From NCBI GenBank assembly GCA_026391755.1, contig JAPLDN010000144.1:1-7895 (forward strand): DNA of 7,895 bases, written 5' to 3'. The notes under the pieces were generated by a model. It saw only the letters and a list, made by a program, of their open reading frames with translations. It was not told the DNA's origin and made no database searches. The position numbers and the translations under genes are program-made. This stretch comes from Bacteroidota bacterium (GTDB lineage: Bacteria > Bacteroidota > Bacteroidia > Bacteroidales > FEN-979). Every line of letters starts with the position of its first letter. Within the stretch, counting starts at the first letter, position 1. Below are positions 1-5,693 of the stretch, piece by piece.

Positions 1-448
1 TGCTGCTATCTTCATCGTGGATATCCTTAAAGAACATATCTCCCTGGCAGAAGCAAAGAAGCTCAATATCCCGACTTTCGCCATCGTTGATACCAATTCG
101 GACCCGCGTAAAGTTGATTTCCCAATCCCGGCTAATGACGATGCCTCCAAATCAATCAGCATTATTATTGAAACGATGGTAAATGCTATTGAGGAAGGCC
201 TTGTTGAGCGCAAGCTCGACCGTGACAAAAAAGCAGCCGATGAAGACAGGGGAGAACAGGATGAGGATTTCGATGACAGGATGAAAGAGGATGAGATTGA
301 AGAAGAGGTTGCAGGTATAAAGCTTGCGATCAAAGAACATCCCGATGCAAAACTTCAGAAGATGAAACCCGGAGTTGCCGGAGAATCTGAAGAAAAGAAA
401 TCCCAGAGGAAAAGGATAAGCAAGCCTGCAGGCAGGCCTAAAAAATAA
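1..448 (+). CDS. rpsB: 30S ribosomal protein S2 (uS2), 5'-truncated by the window edge
   Basis: The first complete codon is at base 2 and the gene is already in progress there (AAIFIVDILKEH), so only the C-terminal part of the protein is visible. uS2 is a small-subunit ribosomal protein on the solvent side of the 30S, near the mRNA exit. The stretch with IPTFAIVDTNSDP and VDFPIPANDDASKSI is the highly conserved end of the S2 alpha/beta domain, followed by the last helix (IIETMVNAIEEGL). After that helix, at about base 203, about 81 more residues follow. They are first strongly acidic (D/E-rich with K/R), then basic, ending KPAGRPKK before TAA at 446-448. E. coli S2 has only a short tail here, so this is an extended form; charged extensions are common in Bacteroidetes S2. 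tsf follows 29 bases downstream, the classic rpsB-tsf pair. Identification is very secure. Confidence 0.96.
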   Translation, partial: AAIFIVDILKEHISLAEAKKLNIPTFAIVDTNSDPRKVDFPIPANDDASKSISIIIETMVNAIEEGLVERKLDRDKKAADEDRGEQDEDFDDRMKEDEIEEEVAGIKLAIKEHPDAKLQKMKPGVAGESEEKKSQRKRISKPAGRPKK

Positions 449-477
449 GTATTAATACAGCTAATAGAATTGAATTT

Positions 478-1311
478 ATGAATATTACAGCAGCTGATGT
501 AAACAAACTTCGCCAAATGACCGGCGCCGGTATGATGGATTGCAAGAAAGCGCTCCAGGAATCGGAAGGCGATTTTGACAAAGCAATCGACAACCTTAGA
601 AAAAAAGGACAAAAAATTGCAGGTAAACGTGCAGATCGCGATGCTAATGAAGGATTCGTAGTTGCTAAAACCACTGAAGATAAATCGTATGCTGCAGTGG
701 TCATGGTAAATTGTGAAACTGATTTCGTTGGAAAGACTGAAGAATTCAAAAAGTTTGCGATTGACATCCTTGATGCAGGATTGAAAAACAAAGTTCATTC
801 TGTTGCAGAACTCATGCCCCTGGCAATAGGTACATCCACAATCGAATCCAGGTTGAATGACCTGCTGGGAAAAACTGGTGAAAAGATGCAGATAGCTCAT
901 TATGAAGTTGTCGAAGCTCCTTTAACCGTGGCATATAACCATTTTGGAAACCGCCTTGCAACCATTCTTGGAATAAGCCCCAAAGACGGAAACAATGCCG
1001 GGGAAGTGGCATACGAACTTGCAAAGCAGGTTGCAGCCATGAACCCTGTGGCTGTTGACAAAGAAAATGTTCCCCAGAACGTCATCGACCGCGAGATCGA
1101 GATCGGCAAGGAGCAGGCCCGCCAGGAAGGCAAGCCTGAAGAAATGCTCGAGAAGATCGCAACAGGGAAACTTAACAAATTTTTCAAGGACAGCACTCTT
1201 CTTAATCAGGAATATATCAAGGACAGCAAGAAGACCTGTGCGCAGTATATCGCCGATAATGATAAAAATCTTAAGATCCTAGGATTTAAGAGGCTTCAAT
1301 TAGGCGCATAA
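478..1311 (+). CDS. tsf: Translation elongation factor Ts
   Basis: EF-Ts is the cytoplasmic guanine-nucleotide exchange factor that releases GDP from EF-Tu. The 277-residue protein has the usual family length. The N-terminal UBA-like domain (residues 1 to about 50) reads ITAADVNKLRQMTGAGMMDCKKAL, an almost textbook EF-Ts signature. The EF-Tu-contacting TDFV motif is at residues 81-84 (CETDFVG), where D and F push into the EF-Tu Mg/GDP site. The core continues through VAMNP-like and GKPEEMLEKIATGKLNKFF segments to a C-terminal KILGFKRLQLGA. The ATG at 478 is chosen because the conserved N-terminus begins exactly there. No clear Shine-Dalgarno precedes it, which is usual for Bacteroidetes. It is probably cotranscribed with rpsB, and a strong intrinsic terminator starts 23 bases after the stop codon. 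Confidence 0.98.
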   Translation: MNITAADVNKLRQMTGAGMMDCKKALQESEGDFDKAIDNLRKKGQKIAGKRADRDANEGFVVAKTTEDKSYAAVVMVNCETDFVGKTEEFKKFAIDILDAGLKNKVHSVAELMPLAIGTSTIESRLNDLLGKTGEKMQIAHYEVVEAPLTVAYNHFGNRLATILGISPKDGNNAGEVAYELAKQVAAMNPVAVDKENVPQNVIDREIEIGKEQARQEGKPEEMLEKIATGKLNKFFKDSTLLNQEYIKDSKKTCAQYIADNDKNLKILGFKRLQLGA

Positions 1312-1314
1312 TTA

Positions 1315-1348
1315 TTTCAGTCTTATTAAAATCCCGGGATTATCTTTG
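1315..1348 (+). promoter_or_regulatory. Candidate Bacteroidetes promoter inside the tsf terminator (for ubiE)
   Basis: TATCTTTG at 1341-1348 matches the Bacteroidetes -7 consensus TAnnTTTG exactly, and a weak -33-like TTTC lies at 1315-1318, 22 bases upstream. A start a few bases downstream of the box would give a leader of about 20 bases before the ubiE ATG. The box lies in the left arm and loop of the terminator hairpin. The -33 match is imperfect and the spacing is slightly long, so this is a suggestion only. It would explain how ubiE is expressed despite sitting immediately behind a terminator. Confidence 0.4.
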
Positions 1349-1372
1349 TTGTTGGATAATCCCGTTTTTTTT
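1335..1372 (+). terminator. Rho-independent terminator of the rpsB-tsf operon
   Basis: A perfect 10-bp inverted repeat, CGGGATTATC at 1335-1344 and GATAATCCCG at 1355-1364, encloses a 10-base loop and is followed directly by eight T residues (1365-1372). This is a textbook intrinsic terminator 23 bases past the tsf stop. Oddly, the T-run ends only two bases before the ubiE ATG at 1375, so transcripts ending here exclude ubiE, and any readthrough RNA would place the hairpin on the ubiE start site. Confidence 0.9.
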
Positions 1373-1374
1373 CC

Positions 1375-2073
1375 ATGCCACAGAAAGAATCGGTAAAAGC
1401 AATGTTTAACGAGATCTCGGGAAAATACGATTTCCTGAATCATTTTCTCTCGTTTGGTATTGACAGGCGCTGGAGGAGAAGACTCGTTAAGGAAATGCTG
1501 AAATCAAAACCTCTTCATGTTTTAGATCTTGCAACAGGGACGGCCGACCTTGCCATTGAATTACACAGGAGGGGGGGGGTAACTGTTACCGGCGCAGATA
1601 TTTCTGAGAATATGATGATTGTCGGAAGGGAAAAAATCGCAAAAGCCGGCCTTGCAGATGCGATCGAACTCATCTACGGGGATGCTGAAAATCTTTCATT
1701 CCCCGATGAAAACTTTGATGCGGTCATGATCGCCTTCGGCGTCAGGAACTTCGAACATCTTGGAAAAGGGATCTCCGAGATGAGACGTGTTATAAGGAAA
1801 GGCGGCCAGGTCATGATCCTTGAGTTCTCCCATCCCTCTTCCTTCCCGCTTAAAACCGTATATGGATTCTATTCCCGCTATATAATTCCTCTCATGGGCC
1901 GTATGATATCATCCCACCCTTCGGCCTACCGCTACCTTCCCGAAACAGTTGCAGCATTCCCGTCGGGTAAGGAGTTTATTAAGATCATGATGCAAACCGG
2001 GCTGCATGATTGCAAACGTATCCTTTTGTCAGGAGGAATTGCATCTATTTACCTGGGAACAAGGCTTGACTGA
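1375..2073 (+). CDS. ubiE: Demethylmenaquinone/ubiquinone C-methyltransferase UbiE/MenG
   Basis: This is a class I SAM-dependent methyltransferase that C-methylates the quinone ring, the last step of menaquinone synthesis (MenG role). Bacteroidetes respire with menaquinone, so the MenG activity is the likely one. Visible signatures are the family N-terminal block KYDFLNHFLSFGIDRRWRR (17-35), SAM motif I VLDLATGTADL (49-59), the acidic ribose-binding D75 in GADIS, GDAENLSFPDENFD (102-115), the UbiE-specific AFGVRN (120-125), and HPSAYRYLPETVAAFP near residue 180. At 232 residues it is slightly shorter than E. coli UbiE, with a trimmed N-terminus. An in-frame stop (TAA 1357-1359) rules out a longer form; ATG 1402 (M10) is the only close alternative start. 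A run of nine G (1571-1579) lies in codons for RRGGV after motif I and is in frame here. porT follows after 76 bases. Confidence 0.95.
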   Translation: MPQKESVKAMFNEISGKYDFLNHFLSFGIDRRWRRRLVKEMLKSKPLHVLDLATGTADLAIELHRRGGVTVTGADISENMMIVGREKIAKAGLADAIELIYGDAENLSFPDENFDAVMIAFGVRNFEHLGKGISEMRRVIRKGGQVMILEFSHPSSFPLKTVYGFYSRYIIPLMGRMISSHPSAYRYLPETVAAFPSGKEFIKIMMQTGLHDCKRILLSGGIASIYLGTRLD

Positions 2074-2149
2074 ACACAGATACTTCCCAGATCGAAGGGT
2101 CTGCCCGGCAAAATAAACAGGAAAAAACATCGTTAGTTTAATTTAAGGC

Positions 2150-2941
2150 TTGCTTCATTTGAAAGACAAAGGGTTTCTCACTATTGCCTGTATAATTTTT
2201 ATTCTCTTTTTCAGCATTCCTGCAAAAAGCCAGAAAAGTATTGTTATAAATAATCCCAGATACGATGATGACATCATTCATTTCGGCTTTGTCCTGGGCG
2301 GTAACATGAGTTATCTCACCATCCGGCCTGTTGCTGATTTGCAGCAGATTGTATGGGATTCTACCTATATTCCGGATATTTTGCCTATGCCCTATGGGGC
2401 AAAGGTCCTCAGCATTGAATCCCGTCCTACTCCCGGTTTTGTGATAAGCATCGTTAGTGATCTGAGGCTCGGCCCCCTGTTTAACCTGAGGTTTATTCCT
2501 TCATTGAGTTTTGGCGACAGGGACCTGGTATACTCAATACTGGTTTACGGGAAGACCGATACCACCGTGATGAACATTACAAAGAAAGTGCCTTCCACTT
2601 ACATTAATTTCCCTTTGGAATTCAAATATAAAGCCTTAAGATATGATAATTTCAGACCGTATCTGATGGCTGGCGTTCAATACACTCTTGATCTGGCTTC
2701 CCAGGCTAAAAAAAGAGAACAAAGGAGCGCCGACCAGAAGATCGTAAAGTTTAACCAGAACGATCTTTATATTGAGGCCGGTGTCGGATTCGATTTCTAT
2801 AATGATTGGTTCAAACTTGCCGTCGAAGTGAAAATGATGTATGGGATACAGGATATTCTCAAACGGGAGCATAACATCTATACGGATCCCATCGCCAAGC
2901 TGAATTCCAAAATTTTTCAGCTGAGCTTTACCTTTGAATAA
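2150..2941 (+). CDS. porT: PorT/SprT-family outer-membrane protein of the type IX secretion system
   Basis: PorT is a beta-barrel-like envelope protein required for the Bacteroidetes type IX secretion system (gingipain export in Porphyromonas, gliding and chitinase export in Flavobacterium). The N-terminus is a signal peptide: a short charged stretch (KDK), a hydrophobic core (FLTIACIIFILFF), then SIPAKS before Q, a plausible signal peptidase I site. The mature protein has hallmark PorT blocks: IIHFGFVLGGNMSYL, PGFVISIVSDLRLGPLFNLRFIPSLSFGDRDLVY, YINFPLEFKYKALRYDNFRPYLMAGVQYTLDLA, and a final strand QLSFTFE. The length of about 260 residues fits. No ATG is available: an in-frame TAA at 2144 leaves TTG 2150 or TTG 2159 as starts. 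TTG 2159 (MKDKGFL...) lies 10 bases after an AAGG at 2145-2148 and is equally plausible. Adjacency to ubiE resembles other Bacteroidetes, as I recall it. The start is the uncertain part. Confidence 0.88.
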   Translation: MLHLKDKGFLTIACIIFILFFSIPAKSQKSIVINNPRYDDDIIHFGFVLGGNMSYLTIRPVADLQQIVWDSTYIPDILPMPYGAKVLSIESRPTPGFVISIVSDLRLGPLFNLRFIPSLSFGDRDLVYSILVYGKTDTTVMNITKKVPSTYINFPLEFKYKALRYDNFRPYLMAGVQYTLDLASQAKKREQRSADQKIVKFNQNDLYIEAGVGFDFYNDWFKLAVEVKMMYGIQDILKREHNIYTDPIAKLNSKIFQLSFTFE

Positions 2942-2967
2942 GCCTTTCTCCGGTTTTCTTATCTTTG
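2933..2967 (+). promoter_or_regulatory. Bacteroidetes-type promoter for coaD
   Basis: TATCTTTG at 2960-2967, continuing CA, matches the -7 consensus TAnnTTTG. A -33-type TTTG occurs at 2933-2936, overlapping the last codons of porT, with 23 bases between the boxes, a little longer than usual. Transcription would begin roughly 10-15 bases before the ATG at 2986, giving a very short leader. This suggests coaD can be transcribed independently of ubiE-porT. Confidence 0.6.
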
Positions 2968-2985
2968 CAGCCAAATCAAGTGATT

Positions 2986-3453
2986 ATGGAACGAATCGCG
3001 GTTTTCCCGGGCTCTTTTGATCCGGTCACCAAAGGACATGAATCCATTATCAGACGTTCTGTCAGCCTGTTCGACAAACTGATCATTGCTCTTGGGGAAA
3101 ATGCCGGCAAACAATCTTATTTCACTCTTGATCAGAGGCTTTCCTGGTTACATGAACTGTTTGGCAGGGAGCAAAAAATCGAGATCACCCATTACGATGG
3201 ACTTACAGTAAACTTCTGCCAATCGAAAAGGGCAAAATTTATTCTTAGGGGGCTCAGGACCAGTGCGGATTTTGAATTTGAACGAGGTATCGGTCAAATG
3301 AATAAACTGATGTCCCCGGATATTGAAACAGTTTTCCTGCTGTGTGAACCAGAGTATGCTTCACTCAGTTCTTCAATCGTAAGGGATATTCTCAGACACG
3401 GAGGCGATGTGAGTCTGTTTATCCCCGAAGGTATCAGGCTCAGCACACCTTGA
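2986..3453 (+). CDS. coaD: Phosphopantetheine adenylyltransferase
   Basis: CoaD transfers AMP from ATP to 4'-phosphopantetheine, giving dephospho-CoA and pyrophosphate, the penultimate step of coenzyme A synthesis, in the cytoplasm. The protein opens with AVFPGSFDPVTKGH, whose T15-x-G-H18 is the nucleotidyltransferase (T/HxGH) motif. R88 and R91 in ILRGLRTSADFEFE match the conserved substrate-binding arginines, and SSSIVRD (128-134) is the second signature. EGI near the C-terminus follows the usual GGDVS segment. The length of 155 residues is normal. The start is the ATG at 2986, because the conserved sequence begins immediately; an upstream in-frame TTG at 2965 would add seven residues but falls within the promoter box. 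It stands 44 bases behind porT with its own likely promoter. Confidence 0.96.
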   Translation: MERIAVFPGSFDPVTKGHESIIRRSVSLFDKLIIALGENAGKQSYFTLDQRLSWLHELFGREQKIEITHYDGLTVNFCQSKRAKFILRGLRTSADFEFERGIGQMNKLMSPDIETVFLLCEPEYASLSSSIVRDILRHGGDVSLFIPEGIRLSTP

Positions 3454-3480
3454 CACTATCAGTACTTATGATGGTGACAG
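3450..3480 (+). other. Weak stem-loop just after coaD
   Basis: CACTATCA at 3454-3461 can pair with TGATGGTG at 3469-3476 (eight pairs, one G-U) around a 7-base loop, and pairing can resume beyond an A/A mismatch. A T-rich stretch begins only about 12 bases later, so it is not a convincing intrinsic terminator. It may be a weak terminator, an RNA-end stabiliser, or chance. Confidence 0.25.
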
Positions 3481-3533
3481 CTGCATTGACTATTTTTATT
3501 ATTAATTGGCATGGATTTTGACAATAATTATTT

Positions 3534-4937
3534 ATGAAGAGACTTTTAATTTTATCACTTTTTCTTATTATCGGGCGGATTGCATTTCCCCAGAATGTAA
3601 TCCTTAAGGGAAACGCGCCGGGCGCAGAAGGAAGGATCATTACACTTTCTGTTTTACAAGACCCTCTCACAAATACCGAGCAAATTCTGGCCAGGGAAAA
3701 GGTTGACTCCACTGGTAAATTTATTCTTTCAGTTCCTGTTACTGAAATCATGGTTGCGAAACTGTCAATAGAATTTCATAGCGCCGGCTTATATATTACT
3801 CCCGGCAAGACCTATGAAATCAATATTTTACCCTATAAATATAATGACGTAAAGGAACTTAATCCGTTTATTAATTCTACAAACCTCCAGGTTGAGCTTG
3901 TTAAACTGCCTATCGACGATCCCAACTTTGTTATCGGGGCCTTCGATGATATTTATAATACTTTCCTTGTTGAAAACTTTAATGCCCTTTACAGGGACCA
4001 TAATAAAACACTGCTTGATACGCTGAACGCCAGGCTTGTCCCGGTTATAGAAGGATCTCAGGATTCATATATCAAAAACTACAGTGATTACAAACTGGCC
4101 AACCTGATCCAGCTGACCCAGTCGATGAATCAGGCAAGGATAGGATATACCTATTTTACGACAAAGCCGTTACTATACAATAATGTGGAGTATATGGATT
4201 TCTTTAATTCTTTTTTCACAAAATATATCACTGTTACATCGATGATTTTGAAAAAGAATGATTACCATGTCTTACTTTCCTCGCCTGATCCTTATAAGTC
4301 AATGATGAAAGCACTTGAAGCGGATTCAATACTTGCACCCGGGCAATTGAGGGAGTTAGTTCTTCTGAAAGGACTTATGGAGATGTATAACCTGGTTCCC
4401 GATGATCAGAAAAAAATATTGACGGTCTTAAACAGCATCGAACAGCAAAGCACTTACCCTAAACACCGTTTGATCGCAGGCAACCTTCAGAAAACTCTTA
4501 CCAACCTGCAGCCCGGTACCCCGGCCCCGGCATTCATACTCAGGAACAAAGACAATAACTCTTCAATAAAACTTGATTCTCTCAAAGGGAAAATTGTCGT
4601 TCTGAATTTCTGGACATCCTATTGCACAGGCTGTACGAATGAAATGGAACTTCTCAAACCCATGGCTGTAAAGTATAAGGACAAAGTTGTTTTTGTTAGC
4701 GTGTCCTCCGAGTATTACCGTACAAGAATGCAGATGTTTCTTGGAATGAAGAAAGACTGGAAATGGACATTCCTCCATATAGGCGACCAGATCGATCTGC
4801 TGAAGGCATATGATGTACGTTCTTTACCCTTATTTGTCATCATCGATAAAGAGGGGAATATTTATAAGTATGCCGCAGATTTTCCGAGCAGTGGTTTGGA
4901 GAATTCAATTGAACAATTAATACAATCATCGAAATAA
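3534..4937 (+). CDS. Exported TlpA-like thiol-disulfide oxidoreductase with N-terminal DUF4369-like domain
   Basis: The protein has 467 residues. Residues 1-20 form a Sec signal peptide (MKR, then LLILSLFLII), with no lipobox cysteine, so it is probably periplasmic. Residues about 21-105 are beta-rich, with the pattern VDSTGKFIL and an ITPGKTYEI turn typical of DUF4369-type domains. Residues about 110-310 are mostly helical and I do not recognise them. Residues about 328-465 are a TlpA/AhpC-type thioredoxin fold: PGTPAPAFILRN, LKGKIVVLNFWTSYCTGC with redox cysteines C364 and C367, and the conserved cis-proline P432 in RSLPLFVIID. The active site is CTGC rather than the commoner CxPC, which should alter redox potential. 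In Bacteroidetes such proteins serve as envelope thiol reductants or cytochrome-maturation-type factors, but the substrate cannot be inferred here. It starts at ATG 3534, 80 bases after coaD. I saw no clear promoter box. Confidence 0.85.
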   Translation: MKRLLILSLFLIIGRIAFPQNVILKGNAPGAEGRIITLSVLQDPLTNTEQILAREKVDSTGKFILSVPVTEIMVAKLSIEFHSAGLYITPGKTYEINILPYKYNDVKELNPFINSTNLQVELVKLPIDDPNFVIGAFDDIYNTFLVENFNALYRDHNKTLLDTLNARLVPVIEGSQDSYIKNYSDYKLANLIQLTQSMNQARIGYTYFTTKPLLYNNVEYMDFFNSFFTKYITVTSMILKKNDYHVLLSSPDPYKSMMKALEADSILAPGQLRELVLLKGLMEMYNLVPDDQKKILTVLNSIEQQSTYPKHRLIAGNLQKTLTNLQPGTPAPAFILRNKDNNSSIKLDSLKGKIVVLNFWTSYCTGCTNEMELLKPMAVKYKDKVVFVSVSSEYYRTRMQMFLGMKKDWKWTFLHIGDQIDLLKAYDVRSLPLFVIIDKEGNIYKYAADFPSSGLENSIEQLIQSSK

Positions 4938-4939
4938 AC

Positions 4940-4960
4940 TTGCCGCTGAAATACCGGCAA
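4940..4960 (+). other. Small stem-loop upstream of secA
   Basis: TTGCCG at 4940-4945 pairs perfectly with CGGCAA at 4955-4960 around a 9-base loop, 10 bases before the secA ATG and almost touching the preceding stop codon. No T-run follows, so it is not an intrinsic terminator. It could influence secA translation or mark RNA processing, or be accidental. Confidence 0.25.
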
Positions 4961-4970
4961 AATAGAAATT

Positions 4971-5693
4971 ATGCTTGATATTTTTAAAAAATTTCTGGGA
5001 AGTAAATCCGCGAGGGATATTAAAACAATCAATCCCCAGGTTGATGCAGCCCTTGAATACGGACAAGCTTTCCGGGAGATCAGTAATGATCAGCTGAGGG
5101 CAAAAACACTGGAATTCAAACAGCGGATACAGGACAGGATCACAGGCAAGCAGCAGGAAATATCGGACCTTCGGGCCAAACTCAATTCCGACGAAATTCC
5201 TATTGATGCAAAGGAAGACCTGTATAAGGAACTTGACAAGCTGGAAAAAGATGAATATGAACTTATACAGGATGAACTGAGAGTAATACTCCCCGAAGCC
5301 TTTGCTGTAGTCAAAGAAACAGCACAACGGTTCGTTGAGAATGAATGGGTGGAAGTCACCCCTACCGATATGGACCGGGATCTTGCAACACGGCGCGACA
5401 GTGTTGAGATTGCAGGTGAAACTGCCAGGTACAGGAATTCATGGACCGCCGGTGGAAGTACTATTCGATGGGACATGGTGCATTATGATTGCCAGCTTAT
5501 TGGTGGCGTTGTCCTGCATGATGGAAAGATAGCTGAAATGGCTACAGGTGAAGGGAAAACCCTGGTGGCTACTTTGCCGGTATACCTTAATGCATTGTCG
5601 GGACGAGGTGTTCATATTGTGACCGTGAACGATTACCTGGCCAAACGTGACTCGGAATGGATGGGAACTTTATTTGACATACGGAACCAATAA
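4971..5693 (+). CDS. secA: SecA preprotein translocase ATPase, N-terminal fragment (gene disrupted)
   Basis: SecA is the cytoplasmic and membrane-peripheral ATPase that drives preproteins through SecYEG. This fragment covers the start of nucleotide-binding domain 1. It begins MLDIFKKFLGSKSARDIK, has a charged coiled-coil-like insertion around residues 50-95 and a second insertion around 115-165, both usual for Bacteroidetes SecA. It then shows RWDMVHYDCQLIGGVVLHDGKIAEMATGEGKT with Walker A G193-E-G-K-T197, and HIVTVNDYLAKRDSEWMGTLF. The match ends after LFD; the frame then reads IRNQ and stops at TAA 5691-5693, giving 240 residues instead of about 1,100. The rest of the gene continues in another frame from 5677. 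A 240-residue product would lack Walker B, the second ATPase domain and the preprotein-binding parts, so it cannot work alone. The ATG at 4971 fits the family N-terminus and lies 33 bases after the preceding stop. Confidence 0.93.
   Translation: MLDIFKKFLGSKSARDIKTINPQVDAALEYGQAFREISNDQLRAKTLEFKQRIQDRITGKQQEISDLRAKLNSDEIPIDAKEDLYKELDKLEKDEYELIQDELRVILPEAFAVVKETAQRFVENEWVEVTPTDMDRDLATRRDSVEIAGETARYRNSWTAGGSTIRWDMVHYDCQLIGGVVLHDGKIAEMATGEGKTLVATLPVYLNALSGRGVHIVTVNDYLAKRDSEWMGTLFDIRNQ
5673..5682 (+). other. Deletion/frameshift junction inside secA
   Basis: Upstream reading ends ...GTLF with TTT at 5673-5675. Downstream homology resumes with T-Y-G-T, ACA at 5677-5679, in the next frame. In E. 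coli SecA, 27 residues separate LF from TYGT (FEFLGLTVG... to ...AYAADIT); about 28 are expected in Bacteroidetes. Only one base (G 5676) is left here, so some 80-83 bases are missing, a length of 3n+2, which shifts the frame. No repeat is visible at the junction beyond an ambiguous one or two bases. Confidence 0.85.

Noticed and set aside
17..448. A 143-residue protein starting at GTG 17
   Set aside because: Codons before base 17 continue the same frame with conserved S2 sequence (AAIFI), so this GTG is an internal valine of rpsB.
355..900. Minus-strand open frames, including the longest at 355-900 and those antisense to secA
   Set aside because: They lie opposite strongly conserved plus-strand genes, have no recognisable domains, and look like antisense shadows of their codon usage.
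2965..2985. TTG at 2965 as the coaD start
   Set aside because: It lies in the -7 promoter box and adds residues (MQPNQVI) with no family match; ATG 2986 begins exactly at the conserved N-terminus.
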